Of a stretch of DNA of 13,440 nucleotides, positions 1 to 7,589 are shown piece after piece. Position numbers and translations under genes: made by a program. Origin of the DNA: Methylococcaceae bacterium (lineage in GTDB: Bacteria; Pseudomonadota; Gammaproteobacteria; Methylococcales; Methylococcaceae); assembly GCA_012026715.1 (NCBI GenBank), contig VEPB01000243.1, forward strand, positions 1 through 13,440, written 5' to 3'. Below the pieces are notes generated by a model that worked only from the letters and a program-made list of their open reading frames with translations, was not told where the DNA came from and searched no databases. Every line of letters begins with the position of its first letter. The first letter of the stretch is position 1.

Positions 1-547
1 CCAGGACCACCTTCTCGTCGACCAGGGACTTCTCGATCAGGGATGTCAGGGCGAGTCCCCAGGTGGGGGTGGTATCGCCGCCCACGGAGAGAATTTCGTC
101 GCCCTCCTGAAAACCGGCCCTGCCGCTCAGCGAATCGGCCGCCACCGGCCCGAGCAGCGGCTTCAAGCCACTCTCGCCCAGCATGAAAACCGCCCAGTAA
201 AGCAGCACCGCCAACAGAAAATTGAAAACCGGCCCGGCACCCACGATCAGGGTACGTTTCCACACCGGCTGCCGATTGAAAGCAAACGGCAGATCGGCCG
301 GGGCAACCTCCCCTTCCCGCTCATCCACCATCTTGACGTAACCGCCGAGGGGAATGGCCGCCACCACGAACTCGGTGGAATCGGCATCCCGCTGGCGCCG
401 CCATAGGGCCGTGCCGAAACCGATGGAAAACCGCAACACCTTCACCCCGACGCGACGGGCGACCCAGTAGTGCCCATACTCGTGGAACGTGATCAGCACC
501 AGCAGTGCGATCAGAAAATAAAACAGGGTATAGGGCAATGAAGGCAT
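1..547 (-). CDS. rseP: Site-2 intramembrane zinc metalloprotease RseP (N-terminal 182 residues, partial)
   Basis: RseP cleaves the membrane-embedded anti-sigma factor RseA (and remnant signal peptides) in the inner membrane, releasing the envelope-stress sigma factor. The frame opens with ATG at 547 and runs off the left edge. Visible are an N-terminal hydrophobic segment (about residues 7–21) ending in the zinc motif HEYGH (residues 22–26, the HExxH of site-2 proteases) and the conserved GGYVKM strand (about residues 68–73). A second hydrophobic segment containing GPVFNFLLAVLLYW follows, and then the start of a PDZ domain (GRAGFQEGDEIL). The family is about 450 residues long, so roughly 60% is missing, including the second PDZ domain and the NxxPxPxLDG motif. 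It is the last visible gene of the cluster, 8 bases after dxr, with no clear ribosome binding site, which suggests coupling to dxr. Identification is secure. Confidence 0.96.
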   Translation of the reverse strand, partial: MPSLPYTLFYFLIALLVLITFHEYGHYWVARRVGVKVLRFSIGFGTALWRRQRDADSTEFVVAAIPLGGYVKMVDEREGEVAPADLPFAFNRQPVWKRTLIVGAGPVFNFLLAVLLYWAVFMLGESGLKPLLGPVAADSLSGRAGFQEGDEILSVGGDTTPTWGLALTSLIEKSLVDEKVVL

Positions 548-555
548 GGGCAGAC

Positions 556-1737
556 TTAAGACAACGTGTGAACGAACTCCCGAGCGACCCGCCGCGCTTC
601 CTCATCCGCCGCCAGCACCGCCGAGATGGAGTCGGCGGCGGCGATCGGCACGGTCTCCATGCAATGCTCGATGATGGAGGGGATCGCGGTGAAGCGGATC
701 TGGGTATCCAGGAACGACGCCACCGCCACCTCGTTGGCGGCATTCAACACCGCCGGCATGGTACCGCCCGCCCGCACCGCCTCATAGGCCAACCGCAGGT
801 TGGGGAAACGCTCGAAATCAGGCTCCTCGAAATTCAGCTGTCGGACTTTGAACAAATCCAAAGGTTCCGCGCCGGAATCGAAGCGATCCGGCCAGGCCAG
901 CGCGTAGGCAATGGGAATGCGCATGTCGGGATTGCCCATCTGCGCCAGCACGGTGCCGTCGACGTAGTCCACCAGGGAGTGGATCACGCTCTGGGGATGA
1001 ATCACCACCTGCACGTCTTCCGGCGGCACGTTGAACAGCAAACAGGCCTCGATCACCTCCAGGCCCTTGTTCATCATGGTGGCGGAATCCACCGAAATCT
1101 TGCGCCCCATCACCCACTTGGGGTGGGCGCAGGCCTGATCCGGCGTGACCCCGGTCAATTCGCTGATGGGCGTCTTGAGGAAGGGACCACCGGAAGCGGT
1201 CAGCAGGATGCGGCGCACCTCGGCGGCATGGCGGCCGGCATGGTAGTTGGCCGGCATGCACTGATAGATGGCGTTGTGCTCGCTGTCGATGGGCAGCAGG
1301 TCGGCGCCGGAACGCACCACCTCGGCCATGAACAGCTGGCCGGACATCACCAGGGCCTCCTTGTTGGCCAGCAGCACCGTCTTGCCGGCCCTGGCGGCTG
1401 CCAGGGTGGGCAGCAACCCGGCGGCGCCGACGATGGCCGCCATCACCGTATCCACTTGGGGGAGCGACGCCACTTCTTCCAGCGCGGCAGTACCGCACAG
1501 CACCTTAATATCCGCCAACCCGGCGCTGACCAGTTGCTCGCGGAAAGTCTTGGCCTTGGCTTCGTCCAACAGCACCGTGTAGGCCGGGCGGTGAGTGCGG
1601 CACTGCTCCAGCAACCGCTCCAGATTGTTGTTGGCGGTCAGCGCCACCACCCGGTAACGGTCGGGATGCCGCCCCACCACATCCAGCGTGTTGACGCCGA
1701 TGGATCCGGTCGACCCCAGGATGCAGATATTCTTCAC
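556..1737 (-). CDS. dxr: 1-deoxy-D-xylulose 5-phosphate reductoisomerase
   Basis: Dxr (IspC) converts DXP to 2-C-methyl-D-erythritol 4-phosphate with NADPH. This is the first committed step of the MEP isoprenoid pathway in the cytosol. The 393-residue product matches the usual length (about 398). It shows the NADPH-binding GSTGSIG at residues 8–14, the LANKEALV segment around 123–130, and the metal-binding DSE at 151–153. The MNKGLE segment at 222–227 supplies the third metal-ligand glutamate. The start codon is GTG at 1737, overlapping the cdsA stop in a GTGA junction, so translation is probably coupled to cdsA. Its isoprenoid products feed UppS in the same cluster. The order frr–uppS–cdsA–dxr–rseP is that of pseudomonads and many other proteobacteria; enterics have dxr directly after frr. 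Confidence 0.98.
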   Translation of the reverse strand: MKNICILGSTGSIGVNTLDVVGRHPDRYRVVALTANNNLERLLEQCRTHRPAYTVLLDEAKAKTFREQLVSAGLADIKVLCGTAALEEVASLPQVDTVMAAIVGAAGLLPTLAAARAGKTVLLANKEALVMSGQLFMAEVVRSGADLLPIDSEHNAIYQCMPANYHAGRHAAEVRRILLTASGGPFLKTPISELTGVTPDQACAHPKWVMGRKISVDSATMMNKGLEVIEACLLFNVPPEDVQVVIHPQSVIHSLVDYVDGTVLAQMGNPDMRIPIAYALAWPDRFDSGAEPLDLFKVRQLNFEEPDFERFPNLRLAYEAVRAGGTMPAVLNAANEVAVASFLDTQIRFTAIPSIIEHCMETVPIAAADSISAVLAADEEARRVAREFVHTLS

Positions 1738-2549
1738 AGGAAGATCTCGAGGATGAAGGAACCGAGATAGAACACCGGAGCGGCTGCCAACACGCTGTCG
1801 ATGCGATCGAGCAAGCCGCCATGGCCGGGCAGGATGGCCCCGCTGTCCTTGACCCCGCGGATGCGCTTGACCAGACTCTCGAACAGATCGCCCACCACCG
1901 AGATGACCACCGTCACCACCGACAGCAGCACGAAGTCCAGCCCGGACACGACCGTCATGCCGTTATACAGGGCGACCGCCGCGGCGAACAGCATCGAGGC
2001 AAACAAGGCGCCGTAAAGCCCTTCGGCGGTCTTGCCGGGGCTGATCTCCGGGGTCAGCTTGGTCAGACCCCAGCGCTTGCCGGCGAAATAGGCGGAAATG
2101 TCCGCTGCCCAGATGAGCAGCAGCAGGTACAGCACCTGATTGGCCCCGAAATTGACCCGCAGCCAGACCAGATGAATCCAGGAGGTGATCAGTACCAGCA
2201 CCCCCACCAGGATCTTCACCGCCAGCGGATAGCGCAGCTGCAGCAGCTTGCCGGGCATGCGCCGGAACAGCAAACTCAGAATGAACCACCAGGCCACCAC
2301 CGGCCAGGACAGCCAATCCAGCACGTAGTCGGCCCATTGCGGCCCGGTGATCATGAGGCCGCTCATGACCAGCACCAAACCCGCGCGCTCCGGGACTTTC
2401 TCCAGGCCGCAAAGGCCCGACCATTCCCAGGTGGCGACCGCAAAAACCAATCCCCAGACCACCGCGTACCACATGGGGGGCAGCAGCAGGATGCCGGCGA
2501 CGATGAGGGGCGCCAGGACGAGCGCCGTGATGACACGATTCTTAAGCAT
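1734..2549 (-). CDS. cdsA: Phosphatidate cytidylyltransferase (CDP-diglyceride synthase)
   Basis: CdsA makes CDP-diacylglycerol from phosphatidic acid and CTP in the inner membrane, the branch point of phospholipid synthesis. The protein has 271 residues and is largely hydrophobic, with several membrane helices starting at residues 5–24 (VITALVLAPLIVAGILLL). The family signature near the C-terminus (about residues 225–251) is intact: SLVKR, then KDSG, then PGHGGLLDRID, with the catalytic aspartates and the HGG. The start is ATG at 2549; MLKNRVITA matches the usual N-terminus (enteric MLKYRLISA), although no Shine–Dalgarno sequence is visible. It follows uppS by 38 bases and overlaps dxr by 4 bases. 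Identification is secure. Confidence 0.97.
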   Translation of the reverse strand: MLKNRVITALVLAPLIVAGILLLPPMWYAVVWGLVFAVATWEWSGLCGLEKVPERAGLVLVMSGLMITGPQWADYVLDWLSWPVVAWWFILSLLFRRMPGKLLQLRYPLAVKILVGVLVLITSWIHLVWLRVNFGANQVLYLLLLIWAADISAYFAGKRWGLTKLTPEISPGKTAEGLYGALFASMLFAAAVALYNGMTVVSGLDFVLLSVVTVVISVVGDLFESLVKRIRGVKDSGAILPGHGGLLDRIDSVLAAAPVFYLGSFILEIFL

Positions 2550-2587
2550 GGTGTTGTTGTTATGGCTTGATCGGTGAATACGGGAAA

Positions 2588-3358
2588 TCAGCGGCTTTCG
2601 CTGCGTTGCAGCACCTGGTCGCCGGTGTAACCGAAACGGCGCTGGCGGCCGGCGTAGTCGGCGATGGCCTGGGACAAGGTCTGCTCATCGAAGTCGGGCC
2701 ACAGCACGGGAGTGAAATAGAGCTCGGTGTAAGCGAGCTGCCACAGCAGGAAATTGCTGATGCGTTGTTCGCCGCCGGTGCGGATGAACAAATCGGGTTC
2801 CGGCAGGTCCGCCAGACTCATCAATGCCTCCAGCTTCTGCTCGGTGAGATCAGCCGGAGAGAGGCGCCCGTCGGCGACTTCCTGGGCCAGCCGGCGGGCC
2901 GCCTGGGTGATGTCCCAGCGACCGCCGTAGTTGGCGGCGATGGACAGGTTGAGGCCGTTGTTGTCGGCGGTCATGCGCTCGGCGGCATCCATGCGCTCCT
3001 GCAACTCGGGAACGAAGGCGGAGCGATCTCCGATGATCCGCATGCGGACGTTGTTCTGGTGCAGCTTCTGGGTTTCCTTTTCCAGGGTGGCGAGGAACAG
3101 CCCCATGAGGACCGAAACTTCCTCCTGGGGGCGGCGCCAGTTTTCGCTGCTGAACGCAAACAAGGTCAGCGCGGTGATTCCCTTCTTGGCACAAAATTCG
3201 ACGGTGCGGCGCACCGCGCCGACCCCGGCATGATGGCCAGCCGTGCGCGGCAGGTGACGCTGTTTGGCCCAGCGGCCGTTGCCGTCCATGATGATGGCGA
3301 TATGGCGCGGCAGCCGTTCCGCGTCCAGCGCCGTAGCAGACCCGAGCACAGCGTTCAC
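2588..3358 (-). CDS. uppS: Undecaprenyl diphosphate synthase (cis-prenyltransferase)
   Basis: UppS condenses isopentenyl diphosphate onto farnesyl diphosphate to make C55 undecaprenyl diphosphate, the lipid carrier for peptidoglycan and O-antigen. The 256-residue product carries IIMDGNGRWA at residues 22–31, with catalytic Asp25. It also carries FAFSSENW in the substrate region and the C-terminal signature DLFIRTGGEQRISNFLLWQ from residue 189, continuing to ELYF. The best start is GTG at 3358, 28 bases after the frr stop; no ATG lies upstream in frame after that stop. A second in-frame GTG three codons downstream is also possible, so the exact N-terminus is uncertain by a few residues. It acts downstream of Dxr. 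Confidence 0.97.
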   Translation of the reverse strand: MNAVLGSATALDAERLPRHIAIIMDGNGRWAKQRHLPRTAGHHAGVGAVRRTVEFCAKKGITALTLFAFSSENWRRPQEEVSVLMGLFLATLEKETQKLHQNNVRMRIIGDRSAFVPELQERMDAAERMTADNNGLNLSIAANYGGRWDITQAARRLAQEVADGRLSPADLTEQKLEALMSLADLPEPDLFIRTGGEQRISNFLLWQLAYTELYFTPVLWPDFDEQTLSQAIADYAGRQRRFGYTGDQVLQRSESR

Positions 3359-3386
3359 GATTTTTCGGCGTATCGGGTATTGGGTG

Positions 3387-3944
3387 TCAGATGGCCATCA
3401 GGTCGGCTTCCTTGGCCTCGAGCAGCCCCTCGATCTCCTTGATGAACTGGTCGGTGGTCTTTTGAATCTGCTCTTCCCCGCGTTTGACCTCGTCCTCCGA
3501 GATCAGCTTGTCCTTGAGGCCATTTTTCAGTTCGGTATTGGCATCGCGGCGAATATTGCGGATCGCCACCCGGCCGTTTTCCGCTTCCGCCTTGACCACC
3601 TTGATCAGGTCCTTGCGGCGCTGCTCCGTGAGGGCCGGCAACGGCACCCGGATCACCGTACCGGCGGTGGTGGGGTTGAGCCCCAAGTCGGAGGTGAGGA
3701 TAGCCTTCTCGATGGGGCCGATCATGTTGCGTTCCCAGGGCGTGATGGCCAGGGTACGGGCGTCTTCCACCGTCACGTTGGCGGCCTGGGACAGGGGCAC
3801 GGGATTGCCGTAATAGCTGACCGAAATGTGCTCCAGCAAGCTGGGATGGGCGCGGCCGGTGCGAATCTTGGCGAATTCCTGTTTGAGCGCCTCGATGCTC
3901 TTCTTCATCCGCTCGATGGTCTTTTTCTGCACGTCGTCGATCAT
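3387..3944 (-). CDS. frr: Ribosome recycling factor
   Basis: RRF, together with EF-G, splits post-termination ribosomes. The 185-residue length is exactly that of the family. The three-helix bundle sequence is recognisable: RTGRAHPSLL at residues 28–37, YYGNPVPLSQ in the small domain, PALTEQRRKDL, and the closing helix with the GLLEAKEADLMAI end. The ATG overlaps the pyrH stop as ATGA (4 bases), which fixes the start and implies coupled translation, the usual pyrH–frr arrangement. Confidence 0.98.
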   Translation of the reverse strand: MIDDVQKKTIERMKKSIEALKQEFAKIRTGRAHPSLLEHISVSYYGNPVPLSQAANVTVEDARTLAITPWERNMIGPIEKAILTSDLGLNPTTAGTVIRVPLPALTEQRRKDLIKVVKAEAENGRVAIRNIRRDANTELKNGLKDKLISEDEVKRGEEQIQKTTDQFIKEIEGLLEAKEADLMAI

Positions 3945-4669
3945 TGCGTTTTTCCGGTAACGATTAATGAACCGATGTCTTCGCCCCGCACCACCCGCAT
4001 GATCGCTCCGGACTGGAAGACGTTCATGACCCGCAGCGGCATGTCATGGTCGCGGCACAGCACCAGGGCGGTTGCGTCCATGACGTTGAGGCGCTGATCC
4101 AGAGCCTCGTCATAGGTGAGGGTGGAATAGAAGGTGGCATCCGGCACCTTGACCGGATCAGCGGAATAAACCCCATCCACCTTGGTGGCCTTGATCAGGA
4201 GGTCGGCGTCGATCTCGATCGCCCGCAGGCTTGCGGCGGAATCCGTGGTGAAAAACGGATTTCCGGTTCCGGCGGCAAACACCACCACCCGCCCCTTCTC
4301 CAGGTGACGAACGGCACGGCGGCGGATGTAATCCTCGCAGACCTGGTTGATCTTCAGCGCCGACATCACCCGTACCGGCTGGCCCAGGTGCTCTACCGCA
4401 TCCTGCATGGCAAGGGCGTTGATGACGGTCGCCAACATGCCCATGTGGTCGCCGGTCACCCGTTCCAGTCCTTCCCCGGCGCTGGTGGCGCCGCGGACGA
4501 TGTTGCCACCGCCGCTCACCAGCCCGACTTCCACCCCGGCCTTGCACAGGTCCACCACTTCACCGGCCAGCCGGTGTATGGTCTTGGGGTCGATGCCGCC
4601 GGACTGGTCCCCCATGAGGGCCTCGCCGCTCAGTTTCAGCAGGATTCTCTTGTAGCGGGGTGCGGTCAT
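3941..4669 (-). CDS. pyrH: Uridylate kinase (UMP kinase)
   Basis: PyrH phosphorylates UMP to UDP in pyrimidine nucleotide synthesis; it is an amino-acid-kinase-fold hexamer regulated by GTP and UTP. The 242-residue product shows KLSGEAL at residues 12–18, the nucleotide-binding GGGNIVRG at 53–60, GNPFFTTDSAA, and KATKVDGVYSADP of the ATP site. The start is ATG at 4669; an AGGA lies about 10 bases upstream and an AAGGA directly adjoins the start. It sits 55 bases after tsf and overlaps frr by 4 bases. Confidence 0.98.
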   Translation of the reverse strand: MTAPRYKRILLKLSGEALMGDQSGGIDPKTIHRLAGEVVDLCKAGVEVGLVSGGGNIVRGATSAGEGLERVTGDHMGMLATVINALAMQDAVEHLGQPVRVMSALKINQVCEDYIRRRAVRHLEKGRVVVFAAGTGNPFFTTDSAASLRAIEIDADLLIKATKVDGVYSADPVKVPDATFYSTLTYDEALDQRLNVMDATALVLCRDHDMPLRVMNVFQSGAIMRVVRGEDIGSLIVTGKTQ

Positions 4670-4724
4670 GTCCTTGGCTTCCTGTGGATCGGGGGGATGA
4701 GATTGCGGGGCGAAGGGCGCCAGC

Positions 4725-5606
4725 TCAGCTGCCGCGCACCTGCGCCATCACTTCCTCGGCGAAGTTGCTCTCTTCCTTCTCGATGCCCTCGCCCACCTCG
4801 AACCGCACGAAGCGAACCACCGCCGAGCCCTTGGATTTGAGCAGGGCGCCCACGGTCTGATCGGGATCCTTGACGAACGGCTGCCCCACCAGGGTCACCT
4901 CCCCCAGGAATTTCTTGATACGACCTTCCACCATCTTCTCGATGATGTTGGCGGGCTTGCCGCTGGCTTCCGCCTGAGCCGAGAAGATTTCCTTCTCCTT
5001 GGCGATGGTCTCGGCCGGAACCTGACCCTCATCCACGCAGATGGGCTTGCTGGCGGCGATGTGCATGGCGACGTCCTTGCCCAGTGCCTGATCGGCGGTG
5101 GTCAGTTCCACCAGCACGCCGATGCGGCTGCCGTGCAAATAACTCACCGCAACGCCGGCGCCCACGTCGAACCTTTCGAAACGGCGCACATTGATGTTCT
5201 CGCCCAGCTTGGCCACCAGTTCGCGGCGGCGCTCATCCACCGCGCCGCCGGCCGGCAGCTTGGCGGCCAACAGCGCGTCGACGCTGGCGACGCCGGAATC
5301 CAGAATGGTCTGGGCCACGCCGTCCGCGAACTCGGTAAAATCGTCGGCCTTGGCGACGAAGTCGGTCTCGCAGTTGATTTCCGCAATGGCGGCGTGCTTG
5401 CCGTCGGCGCTCAGCTTCACCGCGAGGCGGCCCTCGGCGGCGGTTCGGCTCGACTTCTTGTCCGCCTTGGCGAGGCCGGCCTTGCGCATGATCTCGATGG
5501 CGGCGTCCAGATCGCCGCCCGCCTCGACCAGGGCCTTCTTGCACTCCATCATCCCGGAACCGGTCCGCTCCCGCAGTTCCTTCACCATTGCGGCAGAAAT
5601 ACTCAT
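4725..5606 (-). CDS. tsf: Translation elongation factor Ts
   Basis: EF-Ts is the guanine nucleotide exchange factor that regenerates EF-Tu·GTP. The 293-residue protein has the N-terminal UBA-like domain (residues 1–50, LRERTGSGMMECKKAL) and the EF-Tu-contacting TDFVAKADDF at 81–90. Two further core subdomains follow, containing MHIAASKP and the IEKMVEGRIKKFLGEV segment. The start is ATG at 5606, with GAGG about 9 bases upstream on the minus strand. It follows rpsB after 104 bases containing a hairpin, the conserved rpsB–tsf pairing in which tsf can be expressed at a different level from rpsB. Confidence 0.98.
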   Translation of the reverse strand: MSISAAMVKELRERTGSGMMECKKALVEAGGDLDAAIEIMRKAGLAKADKKSSRTAAEGRLAVKLSADGKHAAIAEINCETDFVAKADDFTEFADGVAQTILDSGVASVDALLAAKLPAGGAVDERRRELVAKLGENINVRRFERFDVGAGVAVSYLHGSRIGVLVELTTADQALGKDVAMHIAASKPICVDEGQVPAETIAKEKEIFSAQAEASGKPANIIEKMVEGRIKKFLGEVTLVGQPFVKDPDQTVGALLKSKGSAVVRFVRFEVGEGIEKEESNFAEEVMAQVRGS

Positions 5607-5644
5607 CTCACAAACCTCATCGAAATCTAGCTAACTGGTCTTAT

Positions 5645-5672
5645 GAAAACGCCCCCGAACGGAGGCGTTTTC
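5645..5672 (-). terminator. Attenuator-like hairpin between rpsB and tsf
   Basis: On the minus-strand transcript this is a 12-bp stem (GAAAACGCCUCC paired with GGGGGCGUUUUC, one U·G wobble) closed by the tetraloop GUUC. The A-run on the 5' side and U-run on the 3' side are typical of intrinsic terminators, but only four U residues are present before C and AUAAG. Partial termination or mRNA-end protection after rpsB, lowering tsf and downstream expression, is therefore the likely role. It is an inference; the structure itself is seen directly. Confidence 0.65.
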
Positions 5673-5710
5673 GTCAGGTACGAAAACTTGAACAGGCAAG
5701 TCCCCGGCGT

Positions 5711-6499
5711 TTACTCCACGTAACCGGCGGCGGCTTCCTCGTCGCCTGCTGCAGACGGCGCGGCATCCATCTCGACGAACTCGTCTTCCGCCGAGCCCGT
5801 TTCGGAGAAGCTGACGCCGTTTGCCTTGCCCTGCAGGATCGCGGTGGCGGCGCACTGCACGTAGAGCTGCACGGCCCGAATGGAATCGTCGTTGCCGGGA
5901 ATGATGTAATCGATGCCGACCGGACTGTTGTTGGTGTCGACCACGCCGACCACCGGAATTCCCAGCTTCTTGGCTTCGCTCACCGCGTTCTTCTCGTAGC
6001 CGACATCCAGCACGAACATGACGTCGGGCAGCCGGTCCATGTCACGGATTCCGCCCAAACTCTGGGCCAGCTTGTCCAGCTCCCGCATCATGCCGAGGCC
6101 TTCCTTCTTGCTGAAGCGGCTCAGGCGGCCGTCGTCGCGCATGGCTTCCAGATCCTTCATGCGGTTGACGGACTGCTTGATGGTCTTGAAGTTGGTCAGC
6201 ATGCCGCCGAGCCAACGATAATTCACATAGGGCATCCCGCAACGCTTGGCTTCGTCCTCGACGACCTTGCGGGTAGTCCGCTTGGTGCCGACGAACAGGA
6301 TCCGGCCACGATTGGCGGCAACCTGCTCCAGATACTTCATGGCATCGCTGAGCAGAGGCAGCGTCTTTTCCAGATTGATGATATGGATGTTGCTGCGGGC
6401 GCCGAAGATGTAGGGAGCCATCTTCGGATTCCAATAACGGGTCTGATGACCGAAATGCACGCCAGCTTCCAGCATCTGGCGCATACTAACCGTGGACAT
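5711..6499 (-). CDS. rpsB: 30S ribosomal protein S2
   Basis: S2 is a late-assembling small-subunit protein that recruits S1. The 262-residue product begins MSTVSMRQMLEAGVHFGHQT, matching the enteric S2 start. It continues with the signature regions RYWNPKM, INLEKTLPLL, FVGTKRTTRKVV and RWLGGMLTN. The C-terminal tail, from about residue 235, is acidic and low in complexity. The start at 6499 is chosen over a longer open frame (to 6643) because CAGGAG lies 6 bases upstream and homology begins here. In gammaproteobacteria S2 represses its own operon through the rpsB leader; a matching leader structure and promoter are annotated separately. Confidence 0.98.
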   Translation of the reverse strand: MSTVSMRQMLEAGVHFGHQTRYWNPKMAPYIFGARSNIHIINLEKTLPLLSDAMKYLEQVAANRGRILFVGTKRTTRKVVEDEAKRCGMPYVNYRWLGGMLTNFKTIKQSVNRMKDLEAMRDDGRLSRFSKKEGLGMMRELDKLAQSLGGIRDMDRLPDVMFVLDVGYEKNAVSEAKKLGIPVVGVVDTNNSPVGIDYIIPGNDDSIRAVQLYVQCAATAILQGKANGVSFSETGSAEDEFVEMDAAPSAAGDEEAAAGYVE

Positions 6500-6555
6500 G
6501 AAAACTCCTGACTTTAGTGGGAGGGGAATCGTTGCTCCCCATAGGGTTGGGCCTC

Positions 6556-6616
6556 CACATATCCCATCCGCCGACCGGCCCCGGGGCCGGCACCCCGACG
6601 GATGTGCCGATATGTG
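6556..6616 (-). promoter_or_regulatory. Structured rpsB 5' leader (candidate S2 autoregulatory element)
   Basis: On the minus strand the leader folds into nested inverted repeats. CACATATC pairs with GATATGTG (outer arms 6609–6616 and 6556–6563). CATCCG pairs with CGGATG (6599–6604 and 6565–6570). Innermost is the perfect palindrome CCGGCCCCGGGGCCGG (6575–6590), giving a 6-bp stem with a CCGG loop. The element lies 57–117 bases upstream of the rpsB ATG and downstream of the predicted promoter. Known biology: gammaproteobacterial rpsB leaders are structured and mediate S2 feedback. That this element does so here is inferred from position and structure, not from a covariance match. Confidence 0.6.
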
Positions 6617-6642
6617 TGTGTCATTGCGTAAACGAGCTGGCA

Positions 6643-6672
6643 TTTATACCATACCGGCCCCTTGCCGAACAA
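6643..6672 (-). promoter_or_regulatory. Predicted sigma-70 promoter of the rpsB operon
   Basis: Reading the minus strand, a -35-like TTGTTC (6667–6672) is followed by an 18-base spacer and a -10 TATAAA (6643–6648). A TGG just upstream of the -10 gives the extended -10 form TGnTATAAA. Transcription would start near 6636, leaving a leader of roughly 135 bases. The rest of the 295-base divergent region (6500–6794) shows no clear plus-strand promoter for map. A weak TTGCGT (6624–6629) with a TATACC 15 bases on overlaps the same sequence. Confidence 0.55.
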
Positions 6673-6794
6673 TCCGAGATACTGCGCCGCCGCCCCGGGC
6701 CGCCGCAACGTCGGTATCGCAACAGCCGGGGCCGTCCCGCCGGACGACGAGACCACGCGGCTTTTCGACAACTCATCCGCTAACCCGCCAATCC

Positions 6795-7589
6795 ATGAGC
6801 ATTATCCTTAAATCGCCCGCGGAAATCGCCAAGATGCGCACCGCCGGGCGGCTCTCCGCCGAAGTCCTGGAATTCATCGAACCCTACGTCAGGCCAGGAA
6901 TCACCACCGATGAACTGGACCGGCTGTGCCGCGACTACATCGTCGAAATCCAGAAAGCCATTCCAGCTCCTTTGAACTACAAGGGTTTCCCCAAGTCGAT
7001 CTGCACATCGGTCAACCATCAGGTGTGCCATGGCATCCCCGGCCCCAAGAAGCTCAAGGCCGGCGACATCGTCAACGTGGACATCACCGTCATCAAGGAC
7101 GGCTTCCATGGCGACACCAGCAAGATGTTCTTCATCGGCGAGCCGTCCATCAAGGCGCGGCGCCTGGTCAACGTAACCCAGGAAGCGCTGTACCTGGGGA
7201 TCATGGAGGTCAAGCCGGGCGCCCACCTGGGGGACATCGGCAACGCCATCCAGACCCATGCGGAAGCCGCGGGTTTCTCGGTGGTGCAGGAATTTTGCGG
7301 CCACGGCATCGGCCGGGGCTTCCATGAAGATCCCCAGGTACTGCACTATGGCAAGCGCGGCGAAGGCGAACTGCTTAAACCGGGCATGACCTTCACCATC
7401 GAGCCCATGATCAATCTGGGCAAGCGCCACATCAAAGTCTTGCCGGACGGTTGGACCGCAGTGACCAAGGATCACAGCCTGTCGGCCCAATGGGAACACA
7501 CGGTGCTGGTGACCGAAACCGGCTATGAAGTCCTAACGCTGCGCCAGGAAGAAGCCTTTGACCCCAGCCGCATCGAACTCTCTCTGTGA
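6795..7589 (+). CDS. map: Methionine aminopeptidase, type I
   Basis: Map removes the initiator methionine from nascent proteins whose second residue is small. The 264-residue product is co-linear with the E. coli enzyme, offset by one residue. His79 lies in the substrate pocket. The dimetal ligands Asp96 (VNVDIT), Asp107 (HGDTS), His170 (CGHGIGRGFH), Glu203 (FTIEPM) and Glu234 (AQWEHT) are all present. The start at 6795 (MSIILKSPAEIAKMRTAG) fits the family; the open frame continues upstream to 6492 but would run over the rpsB start, so that extension is rejected. No Shine–Dalgarno sequence is evident. The map/rpsB divergence and the following glnD are conserved synteny in gammaproteobacteria. 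Confidence 0.98.
   Translation: MSIILKSPAEIAKMRTAGRLSAEVLEFIEPYVRPGITTDELDRLCRDYIVEIQKAIPAPLNYKGFPKSICTSVNHQVCHGIPGPKKLKAGDIVNVDITVIKDGFHGDTSKMFFIGEPSIKARRLVNVTQEALYLGIMEVKPGAHLGDIGNAIQTHAEAAGFSVVQEFCGHGIGRGFHEDPQVLHYGKRGEGELLKPGMTFTIEPMINLGKRHIKVLPDGWTAVTKDHSLSAQWEHTVLVTETGYEVLTLRQEEAFDPSRIELSL
7546..7560 (+). promoter_or_regulatory. Ribosome binding site deciding the TTG start of glnD
   Basis: AGGAAG (7546–7551), inside the 3' end of map, lies 6 bases before TTG at 7558. No ATG or GTG occurs in the glnD frame between the upstream stop (7534–7536) and the conserved region, so this TTG with its well-spaced purine tract is the best start. Confidence 0.6.

Noticed and set aside
505..1770. Long plus-strand open frame (421 codons) opposite dxr
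   Set aside because: Its translation is His/Gln/Gly-rich and low in complexity, as expected for the antisense of a GC-rich gene; the minus strand encodes a complete Dxr with all motifs.
4046..4840. Plus-strand open frame opposite pyrH and tsf
   Set aside because: Spans two conserved minus-strand genes and their spacer; composition of an antisense shadow.
5588..6511. Plus-strand open frame opposite rpsB
   Set aside because: Antisense of S2; crosses the rpsB–tsf hairpin and the rpsB start; His/Gln/Gly-rich.
6500..6643. N-terminal extension of rpsB to an upstream start
   Set aside because: The extension would translate the leader structure; S2 homology and the CAGGAG site both mark 6499 as the start.
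6492..6794. N-terminal extension of map
   Set aside because: It would overlap the divergent rpsB start and promoter, and type I methionine aminopeptidase homology begins at 6795.
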